Assembly (NCBI GenBank): GCA_034687125.1
Contig: JAQGBZ010000524.1
Coordinates: forward strand, 1 to 35,694
DNA from: Neelides folsomi
Taxonomy: Eukaryota > Arthropoda > Collembola > Neelipleona > Neelidae
Direction: 5' to 3'
Length of the DNA stretch: 35,694 nucleotides
Shown: positions 9,978 to 22,078 of the stretch, piece by piece
Layout: every line of letters starts with the position of its first letter
Numbering within the stretch: the stretch's first letter is position 1
Position numbers and translations under genes: made by a program
Notes under the pieces: model-generated
Told to the model about the DNA's origin: nothing
What the model saw: the letters and a program-made list of their open reading frames with translations, nothing else
Database searches by the model: none

Positions 9978-12900
9978 AACGTTATTGGAAATGTGTGAAG
10001 GTCTTATTGCATTATTTTGGTCTCTTTATTCAATTTGGTTCCATTGAGGCAGAGTTCTTCTATTGACAATTTGTATCAGAGATGATTTTTGTGGTTGAGC
10101 AGCTGGGTAGATTTTCCATGTGGGTTGTCTCACACCCTCTAATTCCCACCCGGAGCCACACACTCCCAAACTCCTCACATTTCACCACTCACTTCCAAAA
10201 GGAAATTAACCCAACCTCCCAAATATCCTTTTCTTGACCCTTTCTCCTTTTACTCAATCTGGTAAAAAGGATTTATTGAAGGATTCTCACGCTCTCATTC
10301 CTTTAACTCTTTTATGCTCCTTGTTACTAAAAATGTGAAACCTGAACTTTGAATCAACCCTGTCAAGTAATGATCAATTCCATATAGCTAACTATAATAT
10401 ATTATTTAACTAACTTTATTAGTCAAATTGTGTTAATAATTTCATTAAATTTTCTGTCAATCATATTATAATCAATAATATTGTAATACTTACAATATCA
10501 GCAATGTCAAATCTTTACAAATTATACAAAAATCCAATAAAAAGTTTTAAATTAAATATAATTTTTGGAACTATTATTATTAGAAGTTAAGGATAAATAT
10601 GAGGTGTAAATAAATTCTTATTTGGGCCACGAACTTTCTCAACGATCAATTGCATGAGAGAGAAAGGAGGGAGATTGTGTGGATATTATTTATAAGGAGG
10701 ATGATGGGGGTTTTCTTTTGGTATCTGGAGACGACGGGGATTTCCTTCGTGGGCGATCATTTGCATGAAACTTATTGAGACTCAATTACCGTGTCGTAAA
10801 AGGGAGAAACAAAAGGACCTGAAATTGCCCCCACATGAGACTACACGCAAATTACGGAGCTCAAAAGTTTCTCTACTTATCGGGACCCTCCTCGACTATT
10901 ATTACCCACCCTATAGAGCTCCAATACTCCCAACTATTATTTCCATATCTTATGTACATTTAGAAGCCTTTGTAAGCATTTATGGTAATTATTAATGAAC
11001 TCCCATGTCTCCTCCATTGGACAATTTGTTTACCAAAGTTAAGCCTTGTTATTACATTCAAATACAAATTATACCTTCAATCCTGACTATAAAATCAAAC
11101 ATTCAAACTGGACCAATTTGACATAAATCCAAACATGTCAAAAATATCCAAACAACATAAATGCTATACATACAATACAATATATATCTGTACTATACTC
11201 TACATTTAAATCAAGGATATATTTAATTATACATTTAATTATACATAAAAACAACATGTTCATGTAGAACAAAACCATCTGGTATATAAAAAAAATAAAA
11301 CTCCGAATATTGCAAGTGCAAAAATTTTCCTTGTCTTTGGCTCTATTTTATTGTTTATTGTTAAGTATTTTATTGTATGTTTTTTGAGTTGTATTTTCCT
11401 ACTTTACTACCAAGAAGTATTTTATAAAACAAAGAATTTGGGATTTAAATGTTTTAGATCTAGAGTATATATTGGTAGTAAGAAGCAAAGGTCACGTCCA
11501 TCCCCTTCGTCCATAACGATAAAAGAGAAAGGTGAGGGAGGGGAGTGAGGGGGCGGTGGAGGGATATGAAATTCCAAGATGCCTCGGATTCCTCTCTCCA
11601 ATTCATAATGGGATGAATGGGAGAAGTGGCGGGGAGACTCCACCTGCCTTCTCTCCCGCCCCATTGAGCAGGAATTGGAAATCATCCCAACTTCCAATCA
11701 TCTCTGCATTCTTTCCCCTTTCCGCCCGGCCAGATATGTACACTTTCCCAGCTCTCCCCGGCTTAATGAGTGAATGACTCCGAATGGGCCCGCCTAATGA
11801 TCAGGGTTTAAGAAGAGATTTCTCATCATGTGAGAAATATTGAAGTGGGCCCTTATTCCACATCAGGGCCCTGGTGCAATTACTTCCTTTCTCCCCTTAG
11901 ATTCCTTATATTCCTTCCCTTATAATACTTCCCATATACAATAATGCTGAATGTGAGTATCTCTCTTATTATCACCAGTGGAAAAGAAGTGAGTAAGTCT
12001 GAATGCATTTTGTATTTGGTCGAGAACGAGGTTGTGGATAAGCAAGCAAGCGCGTCCAAAACTCCGTCTTATTACTAAACTTCCTTTCCCGTGAGCCGAA
12101 GGGACAGTCGGGGAAACCACCCTCGGCACGCTCTTACAACCCTCTGCAAACATCCCCATTGTATCAATTCATAAACACTTCCCAATGACTCTCAAGACAC
12201 TCCCGTGATTAATAACTTTTTATTCCCACAATATTAACAAAATTATCGTCTTAAGCATTGTTAGAATACTAAATAATTATTCATGGAAAAGTTCTCCATA
12301 CAATATACAAATAGTAAAATATACATATGTAAAAACTACAGCTAAATACAAACTTTATTATCTGTATTAAGCAAACTTTATAAAAATCACCAGCTCAAAA
12401 GTTTGTATTTAATAAGGCAATAATTAAAAATTATAGTTCCACTATTGTATTCTCTCTATTCTCAATTGTATTCTTCACACAGTTCCTTGTATATATAGTT
12501 AGTGAATTTAAATTGACAAGTTGGGAGTCGAAAGTGGGAAGTCTAAGGAACTCAATTAGAAAGTTTTAAATTGTAGCGGAACTTCATGAGGAGTCTCATG
12601 AATAACGAAGGGGGATTTTGGGCCGTGGCGGGTTTCGCCCTCCGCTTCTTCCTTTTCACCCTCACACCGGCGGGGTCGGAGGCGGAAACACGTAAGAAAT
12701 AAATATTTAATTAAGTTGAAATTTAAATTAAGTCGAAACATATTTAAAGAGATAACACATGTAGCTGGGCACGTCCGCCGAGTTTGTAACATTGTTGGGA
12801 GAGCGATTAAGGGAAATCCCATTACATGATGAGGACGACCTCATAAAACTCAAAATTAAAAGGGAGTTCAGAATGGGAATGGGAGGCGGCTAATTAAACT

Positions 12901-14430
12901 TTTCTTATCTTCCCTAATTGGCTCCTAATGATCCTCCGAGGGTCGAGGGAAAGTGAGGGGGCTCGTAAACACCCGCCAGCTCCCCCCGTCTTAGTTTCAA
13001 TCCCCATTCTCGGCATTCCTCCCTTAACGACTTTCGCCCCGCAAAGGACCAAGACATTTGAAACGTCGTAAGAACAAATGGAACTTATCTTCATTTACAA
13101 TCACAATGTTGGTCCTCCACTTTTTTTGTTTATTTTTTAAAAAAACTTCCTTCTTCATTATTTTCATATAATTTCTAATAATATAATCTTAATTAACTTA
13201 ATATCCAATGTTGTTATTTTATTTATGAAAATAATCATCGCCCATATCAAATTCTCATTATTTTTTCAGTTTTGTTTTTTATTGTTAAATTGGGTCATGT
13301 GATGAGCCCAAGCTGGATAAATATATATTTAGAGCCATTATTATTCTTTTGGAAATTCTATTAAGTTGAGTAAATGACTCGGAGTTCATTTGCCTGTTTT
13401 TGATTGGATTTCTCAATTTACTGTTCTTCTCATCATCTGTCGCCCCCGGGTTTTTAATATTCCCTCAATTACCCTTTTGAACAAAAGTAGTTCACTAGAA
13501 TTTCCAAATTGTCTTCTTCGCGGATTCAAATGTTTTGATATTGTGTGGAGAAAAGGCGGCTGTTTCCGGCGGGCCTATAAGAAATTAATTTCAGGTAAAA
13601 AGGGTCAGAGTGATGAGCGGAATCTTTTCACTCCGGGGGTCTGAAAACATTTTTCCTCCAAGCGTATTCAATTAGGAGAAATTAATAAGGTTTATAAACT
13701 CCGAAGGTATTTGAAATGGAAATTTTCTCCCCCTCCAGCTCCCCCGTTCATCACTCTCACAGTTTGGACTTTTAATTACATATTCACCTTCATTCGCCTG
13801 CCAGATGGAAATGAAAAGATTTTACACACTTTTATCCTCTATACATTCATCCTATTTATGAGAAAATTCATTAATAAAGCACATACTTTTATATTACACA
13901 ATTTAATACAGACTACCAAAACTGTATACAAAAACACATAAAGTCTGTATACATAAATACATATAGGCTGTATACATACAGACTGTAAATAATATTGTAT
14001 TATAAGCTTACATTTAGTAAATCCTGAGTTGATATACGTATTTATAAAGTCTTAAACATAATAGAGTTATTCAGTATGATGATTTAATCACAGGGGCGGG
14101 AAAAAGGTGAAATTTCATCATATGGTTTTTCATTTACCTCACCTCTCCAATTAGCCCTGTTTTTCCCATGAGGAGATTTCCTCGCCTCTCTCCATCCGAA
14201 AGAGAGGAAGTGGGTGAGTAATGAATGGCCGTCTGCGGTGCGTCTTCTTCGCTCCATTTGTTCCCACGTAATCGCCCACGAGGGAGGGATGAGGATTTTA
14301 CAGAAAAATGAACCACCACACTTTCCTTTTCATTCAGGGACGTCCAAAGGCCCAGTCCAACCATAAAACAAATCCACACCTTCCGAGTTAAAAATCCTAA
14401 TTAAATATATTTACCCAAAAGTTTAATTTT

Positions 14431-14448
14431 GATCAACGGCCGTTGATC
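14431..14448. repeat. 18-bp perfect palindrome
   Basis: GATCAACGGCCGTTGATC equals its own reverse complement with no loop. It sits at the edge of a GC-richer block in the desert. Could be a dimeric transcription-factor site or chance. Confidence 0.9.
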
Positions 14449-16532
14449 GCTAACAGTCTTTCACTTTAAAATCATTCCAACCCCTTAAGTCTTAACAAGA
14501 TTTAACGCTGTTTAACAAAGTATTAAATAAGCTCTGTACAGAGTGTACCAATAGTAGCGAAATGAATCAAAAATGGCGAGAATGTATTTGTAAGTATAAC
14601 AAGTCCTCAGATTCCTTCAACTTGGTAAAGGCAATTCATCACGGGGACTCTGAAGGGGAAAACTCATCCGGCATTTTCCCCTCTCCTCACGATCTTCTCT
14701 TACAGGTGTGAAAGGGAATCAATACAATACACACAAACCCTCCAAGGCACTTCTTTTGGATAAACTAAAAGCTCCTTTGCACACTATCATTTATTTCTTA
14801 CCTTTACTATACAAGTTAAAAGATATTTTGTATATCTTCTTATGTAATATCATTTTACACATACTCATCTTATACAGCTACAGAATATTATATTATATAT
14901 TACATTGTATTCCCTTTTCTATTGTCTTTGATTATACAGGTAGAGACTATAGAGGTATATAAAGTAGTAGTTACATAATGGCCATATAAACGGTATAGGT
15001 ATTAAAGTAAAAGTTGTAAAAGTAAAGGTTAACTATATGTGTTGAGTTGCCGGTATAAGAAAAAGGCTTAAAAGAATCCATATGTGATCCGCGTTGTCTC
15101 ATTTGACCTTTCACTCCAAGAACCTCCAATTCCCAAGAGTCCTTTTCACTCTCAGATTTGACTCTTAAAAGGGGAGGAATCTTAATTGATTTCCTTTCAT
15201 TAAAGATATAAAAAAGGTAAACCTGAACTTCCTTCCTTTTTATTTTTATGACACAATTTCACATTCTCAGTAAAATTCGCATTTTCAATCTACCTGTATT
15301 TTTTGCATATTTTGCATATAGGTATACATATTTCGTTGTGAGTTTGGCATTGGTTGTGAGTGATGCGATTTTGAGTTTGTTTTTGAGTTTATAGCCATTT
15401 AACAATACGCAAATCCTTATTAGGTCATAAAGTGAACCATATTCTTTTAAATGATTCTCTGATTGGACATTTTTAGTGTAAAAGGATGTGAAATGTATAT
15501 GTTGGAGCTTGTGAGTGTGAGGGTGAATTAGACGTCCCGGATCCCTCCACTTTACGACGTCCCCATTCTCCACTTTTACTGTTTCGGGTAGAGGTGGGTT
15601 GTAAAGTTGAAGAAAAGCGGAGAAAAGTCCCTGACACTTCACAACTCCGTCCCTCTCCATAAAGATGAGCCGTGGAATCTCTGCCGGGTTAATAGATGTA
15701 TAATGGGGTGAAAGTCCCCGGGTTTTCCCGCTCTGCTGACATGAGGGCCACTCGGGGCCGAAAAATGAATATTTCATATGAGAAAGAACAGAAGAGGAAA
15801 TACATAACTAAAGAGGGCCGTTTATTTATTTTGACTTTGTTTATTATTCCGGGTTATTCGTCCAAACCCGGGTGAGTTCCATTCTTGAATGAGGGGATGA
15901 ATCGGGGGAACTTTCCTGGGCTGAGCAACGGGGGATGTGATCAAATATTGAGAGACGTCGTAAAGTCGGCCGTGTTTTGAAAAATGGAGGAGACTCCTTT
16001 CCTGGGATGTATGGTGGTCCATTAGGAGGGGAATCGGGGTTGTGCTATTATTCGAATTTATATTACGTAAACGTAAGTGGATGTGATCTTTGATTCTGGG
16101 GCAGGTGGGGGCGCCCTCGAGAAATTCCCAGGATCCCCTTTGGAAAGATGAAAGAGGACTTTTGGGATCGGTCGGTTCGAAACTGGATATCGGAGACTCA
16201 AATTTAATTAGAAACATAACTTTCCATAAACATTTTCCTAATGGAAGATTTCAATATCCTTTTTACTCCTCAAAATCCTCTATTTATTATTAGTATATCT
16301 ATATCATTATATTTAGTCCGTTGATGCAACGTGGATCTCTCTATTGATCCAAATGGGATCAATGTGATATGAAAAGAGCATTAATATCATATCTCTCGAC
16401 TTTACCATTTGATCAATACGTGAATCTTTGTTAGAAAAATATAATAAACCACAATCTATATAAAATTCGATCTACCTATTATTATTTACCCATTTTTAAA
16501 ATTCCAACGAGGTAAAGATTTAACTTCGTAAA

Positions 16533-16580
16533 CTTACCTGTATTACTACCTGTATTATTTATAAATACTTACCTGTATTA
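16533..16580. repeat. Short repeat, TACCTGTATTA three times
   Basis: Three near-identical 12-mers: two adjacent (16534-16545 and 16546-16557) and one after a 11-nt gap (16569-16580). AT-rich spacer. Confidence 0.75.
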
Positions 16581-17605
16581 ATACTACTACATTACCTCTG
16601 TTGTATTCATAGGCAAAAACGGAAAGAATTTAAAGATTTTTAGAACGCAAACAACAAATGGAGGATATTTAAATTATTGAATCATTGATTTTACGTGCCA
16701 TTTTGAATAGCTTAATTCTCCACATGCTTATTTATTTTTTAATGGAGATCGTGGGACGGTTCAAATTAAATTATTTGTGAAAGTGGAAATTTGCAGCGGT
16801 TGGGCTGAGGTGGGAAAGAATAAAGGTGAAGGGAGAAAGTCAATCTGCGCCGCGTGAGATGACAAACTCAATTACTCGTCCATTAGGAAGACAATCTTGA
16901 GTTCCTTTCTTCATTTCCTTCCCTGGAGGTGGACGAAGAGGGGAATAATTTCATTTGCATACACATGAAATTATTCGCACGGAGGTCTCTCAAGAATTCC
17001 CGCTCTGTACATATCTTATATATTGTATATCTTTGTATATTGTATATATTTTTGATATGTCTTGAGCTCATCGGAGAGAGCGTAAAGGAAGTGGAGCCTA
17101 TTTAGGGATTCAAGGGATTTGGCTCATTACTGCGGCGTGGCCGTGACTTTGTCTCTCCTTGAATCGGTGGCCCATAAGACAAAGATTGGTCCGTGATGGA
17201 ATGATAGAAGGAATGCTCATAAAAAGGAGCTCTCTTTGACAACCTTCCTTTCTCTCCTGCGTCCCTTTGGAAGTTAATAGAGGAGCCGTAAACCAAGGGA
17301 AATCTCGTCTTAAACTCCCTCCAATCCTTTATTTCCTCCCTTGTAAACTTTTACGTTTTCTCCCTTGTTATTTCCTGGCCAGGAGGTTGAGAACTTACAA
17401 AAAGACCCTTCCACCTAATCATCCTCTTCGGCCCCTCAAAACATCCAATTGAGGGAAAAATGCCTTTCACTCCATTGCGCCCCCGCCCGATTCCAAATTC
17501 CCTCTCTAACCAAAAAGAGTGGGAAAAGCATAATAAACCAAACGGACGCCATTAAATAGAATCATCAAATTTCGCAAATTTTAGCCTCTCAATCCACCAA
17601 AAAAT

Positions 17606-17820
17606 ATTCTTTCTTGAAAATCACTAAAAATTTCCATTCTTACCTTAAAAATTATTAAAAATTGCAATTCTTACCCTAAATATCACAAAATATTGAAATT
17701 CTTACCTTAAAAATCACTTTGCGATTCTACAATTTTCCTTAGAAACCACTAAATATTGCGATTCTTAAATTTCTCCCTAAAATCACTATCGACATTCTTC
17801 CCCCAAAAAATTGTAAAAAA
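17606..17820. repeat. Degenerate ~31-bp tandem array
   Basis: Units opening with ATTCT (often ATTCTTACC) followed by (t)taaaaatcact and aaaaattgc start at 17606, 17636, 17667, 17698, 17724, 17761 and 17794. The period is 30-31 bases in the first four, then drifts to 26-37. It looks like an old minisatellite. Confidence 0.7.
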
Positions 17821-20764
17821 TGAGAATATCTATAATGGCTTTTTGCATCGTTTTGAATCGTTTGGTATTGAATTTTGTAAAAGTGTTGAAGGTGTAAATG
17901 TGCCACTATTTTTAACTATAAGTACGGAGAAAACCAATGGATTTGTACAAGATTTGTAAAGAAGGGCCGAGAGGCATCGAGATTAAGTCAAGAAGAGATA
18001 AGTCAAGTTCCGCCGGGAAATTGAATGGTCCCCTCCAGCCACAATAATGTAATTATCCCTGCCACCCCAATTACTCCCCTCACTATCACATTGTAATATC
18101 CCCGCCCTCGCCCACGATTACACCCAGACGACCACGAAGGAAAGAAAGAGGGTTGTTGGGTTACATTACACTGTGTGGGTATTAGGTGTAAGATGAAAAT
18201 GCGATTGGGGGTGTCATTGCACATTCCTGACGGTCAAACTCCACAACCATTTCCCCTTTTACTGTATGGAGAAGGAGATTAACTTCTTTCATTCTACCAG
18301 GGGGAGATCCAATTCCCTCCGAGACGACTACATTAGAGGAATAGCATTATATTCATACTGATATTATACACATAGGTATAAATATGAAACATATTAGCTA
18401 GTATTATATATAAATACATATTATGTATTGCATACCTCCGTATTGCATGTCCTATTTTCAAAAGTTTCTTTTCCAAGTTATGAATCGGCCATAAAGTTTT
18501 GAGCAGGGGGAAAAGCGTTGTTGTTTATGAGGGCTCCGTCCCTGCCCACCTGTCCCGCCGCACGTAAGAGGCGCATTAGGGCTTAATAGTCTTATAATGG
18601 CCAAGGGCGGGGGCGGCGGGACTTCTTTGTCTCTCTTTTAACCATCTCAAACAACCCACGAGCTCACTGAGAGTGGAGGGGGTGAAAACATGCAAAGTGC
18701 TACAACTTGGATTCAAACAATTTCATATGGTGAATCGATAGGGCGATCAATCTCACATCTCTACAACACACATCTATCTCACCTTGAAGAATAAGACAAA
18801 CTCACAGTTTCGCCATTATAACTCTCTTGCTTTTTCCCTTATACATGCTTTACTAAATATATGAACAGTATATGAACAGTATGTCTACAATATGTCTACA
18901 GTATATGTCTTCAATATGTCTACTTACTACTATAGAGGCATAGAGTACTTAGAGTTGATACATAGAGCACATAGAGTAGGATATATAGAGTGAATCGATG
19001 TAGTTAAAGTATAAGAATGTGAATGTAATACATTTGATCTCTTGTACCTGATGGTTCTGATAGAGTGAATAAAAAGGTGAAAGTTATACCAATAGGTTAT
19101 TGCATCGGTAGATGCGGGTTTCCGTGTCAGAGTCTTGGGACCACCAATCTCGCCACCCCAATCACATCTCGACCTGTCCCATCCGGAGAAAGTCGAAGAT
19201 TCCTCTCAGAGTGGTCCCGGGGGATTTCCCTTTCTCGACTTCTCCCCATCAACCCAGAGAGAATGGAAGAGACTTTGAATTTTGAAGGCCTCTTACCCTT
19301 AATGGGAATCAGTCGCCACGTGACTTCTTCCCTGCCTAACTTTCTTTAACTCAAAAGAACTAAAGTTAGTAAAACCAATACGCTATAAACTAACATAAGA
19401 TGCTTTTACTAAACCAGAGATATCCATTACTGTTCTATTTCTCTGAAGCATCATTGTACTTTTTGTCCCCGGAACCATTAAAATAATTAGGAAAAAACTT
19501 TTCCTGTCCCCAAAGAAGAAATGATGAGGGCTGAGGAAGAAGGAGAGGAATCGGAGTGTGAGTCCAAGTGTCAAAGTATCAATAGTTGATCAGGACCGGA
19601 GGATCCAAACTTTTCAAATGAGCTCTCTTGGGACGGAGAAGAGGAGGATGAACGGCTATGGATCACATCCACTTCCAAGGGAATACATAAAGAGGCTCTC
19701 TCTACCCCACGCCTGTCAATAATAATATTTCTTAGAATGAGTTATCACAACCGAACCCACGAGGGCCGCATCAATCTACATTTAAAAATGAGGGGAGATT
19801 CCATTGTGAGCCACCATTTGTCTATCCCAAACATAAGACCATCCCTCTCCACCCTCAAAAGAGAATAAAAAGTTTCAGAAGAATCAAAGAGTATTATTGA
19901 AATCCGGAGATATAACTTGACGTAATATGCCCTTAAGTGGATTGTGAATTCCCGCAGAGCCCGAAAACCACAAAGGGCCAAAACAACTCCAAAGTAACTC
20001 TTAGAGACCGAAAACCCGAAAAAGAGACCAAGAGACCAAGAAAAACCCGGGAAGACCCGGGAAGATGGAAAACCGGGCATAACGGGAGGAACAGTTGAGG
20101 GAGGAAACCCAAGGGTGGGGGAATGTTGTGGGGAAAAGGCCCACTTTGGATTTGGGGGAAATTAAGGGAAAAGGACCCAAATTGGTTAAATCTCCCGCAT
20201 GAATCTCCATTTGGGCACATTAAGGTCGGCCCCTCGGCCTGCCCATTTCCAACCCTTATTAAAACGAGAATTCCGCTGAGGTCGGCAAAAGAACCCGAAA
20301 GAGAAGCCCAAAAGAGAGTTGTGGAGATGTGCCGCCTCCGCCCCATGTTTTGATTCTTATTTATCGCAGAAGTTTCCTATATTATACCCAATATTACAAT
20401 ATGTATGGTAAATGGTATGTATAGAATATCATCCATCCGGTTATTCTTACGTCACTCTCAAGGTAGTACAAGATATATTTAAGCCTCAATATTGCTGACA
20501 AGGTGAAGACGAAGTTTTTAAATTCCCAACCCTCTCAATTTCCTCCTTTTATTTCCTTCCCTTTTATTCACATCCTTTCTTACGTATTTGATACAAAACA
20601 GAAGTGGAGAAATTGAGCTGGAGTTTAGCTTGATCATATACAAGATTTGATGTATAAAAATACAATACAATTGTCATACGGGAAAAATGTAAAGGGTTTC
20701 TATATGTATTTTTACATTCATACATACATAAATATAAATACATAAATATATATACATAAATGTA

Positions 20765-20830
20765 TTTGTCTATTTATAAGAGTTTTTATGATCAAAATTT
20801 GTTTATTTATAAGAGTTTTTATGATCAAAA
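20765..20830. repeat. 33-bp tandem duplication, two copies
   Basis: Two adjacent 33-bp units (20765-20797 and 20798-20830), each containing TATTTATAAGAGTTTTTATG, differ at one base (c/t at the sixth position). Recent slippage or duplication. Confidence 0.92.
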
Positions 20831-22028
20831 TTCGATGGTTTGGAACCTCCAATCAAATTCAAATTCCATGTTCCGCCTTGAGGTCACGGAGCCATTTTTT
20901 TTATTATTTGGTTCTATTTTCTCTCCTCCCGTGTCAACCCATTTGAGGATTTGATTCCCCAATTGATAACTTTTACGTCTTTTACGTTTTTATGTTTCCT
21001 CCTTTGTTTTCTCATTCCTTGTCAATATTGTTTATTATTATTAAAAAGCAGTATAGATCCTAATACGCTTTATTTATACCAAATCCCGATTGCTATTAAA
21101 TATTTGACTTTTTTCGATTTGAAAATATGGATTTAGCAATATGAGATGAATATGAATATTCCATATCTTGTATTTTTATCAATATGTGGGTCGTGTTTTG
21201 ATATATGGAATTCCTCTTTTATTTTCCTTTTTTAGATGTTTAATAAAGTGTCTCATTTTGTGATTTGATCCACAAAATATTTCCCAGCTCATTTGATTGA
21301 TCCTTCTGGTTGAAAAGGAGGACGGGGGAATGGGTAGAAAATGAACTCGTAGAAAATAATACCAACTGTTATTCGCGAGAAGCGCGAGGGAGCGAACCGA
21401 GTGAAATTTCTCCCTCCATTTTTTGCCTCGGTAAACACACTTGAGAGATAATTAAATTCCGTGTACAGGAGGACGTGCATGCATACTCTTATACGAATAC
21501 ATTCACTATATTGAATATATTCCTTATATTTCATATATTCCCTATATTCTCTATTTTCCGCTATTTCACCCCCTATGTCTTCAACACACCTATCCAATAA
21601 CATTATGTATTCCACCATTCCTATGTATTTTGGTATAGGAAAAGATAGAAGGAATTGGAACAAGAAAAGCAGAAAACAAAAGGGGAACAAATTCATTACA
21701 AATCACGAGATTCAATTTTCTTAATCTCACGTTTCTCTCTCAAGTTCGACTCATTCAAATGACACGGCTTGGTCGAAAGTTTGGAGGAAAAAGTGTCCCT
21801 TTTTAAATCACCCGGGTAGGATCTTTACAAATCGGGTTCTCGGGTTCGGGTTTTGTCGTTGAGCTCAAATGTGGGAACTTTTGAAATTCGATGAACAAAT
21901 GTCCAACTAAGGTAACCAACATTAACTAAAAGGACATTAAGTAAAAGTACGCTATATAACCTTGAGAAATGTTCTGGGCCTTGAATGCCATATACTGATA
22001 GTCTAATGCTGATAGTGAAAGAAAGTCC

Positions 22029-22078
22029 CATGGTTTACAAAGTCGGTTTATCTCATGGTTTACAAAGTCCCATGGTTT
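22029..22078. repeat. Direct repeat CATGGTTTACAAAGTC
   Basis: The 16-mer occurs at 22029-22044 and 22054-22069, and its first eight bases again at 22071-22078. Period about 25 bases, non-coding. Confidence 0.85.

Larger units (their letters stand above)
8657..14400. other. Gene desert, proximal third: AT-rich DNA with GC-richer blocks
   Basis: The ENY2 upstream region (8657 to about 9300) is AT-rich. GC-richer blocks, judged by eye, then lie at about 9300-9700, 10600-11040, 11460-12200, 12520-13100, 13370-13800 and 14080-14400, separated by A/T-dominated spacers. The blocks hold overlapping open frames on both strands without recognisable domains or splice partners. They are rich in homeodomain-type TAAT/ATTA cores and purine/pyrimidine runs. 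Best read as non-coding, possibly regulatory DNA in front of the DIP-like gene, though an unrecognised first exon could hide here. Confidence 0.5.
14449..20500. other. Gene desert, middle third
   Basis: GC-richer blocks at about 14560-14720, 15060-16220, 16760-17560, 17960-18360, 18460-18800 and 19040-20360 alternate with AT-rich spacers. The last is the longest and most GC-rich. Open frames of up to 172 codons occur on the minus strand (15259-15777), but none shows a domain, a signal peptide or a phase-compatible junction to the downstream Ig exons. The spacers carry low-complexity runs, for example ATGTCTACA-type repeats at about 18861-18922. Considered non-coding. Confidence 0.5.

Noticed and set aside
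15259..15777. 172-codon minus-strand open frame in the desert
   Set aside because: The longest frame in the desert, but there are no domain, signal peptide or compatible splice sites, and its second half is low-complexity AT-rich sequence.
16160..16200. GGTTCGAAAC resembling a tRNA B-box
   Set aside because: The 3' half does not match the B-box, and no A-box or cloverleaf could be drawn around it.
19065..20353. Overlapping open frames on both strands in the GC-richest block (94, 137, 111 and 76 codons)
   Set aside because: Several strands and frames are open at once because stop codons are rarer in GC-richer DNA. None has a recognisable motif.
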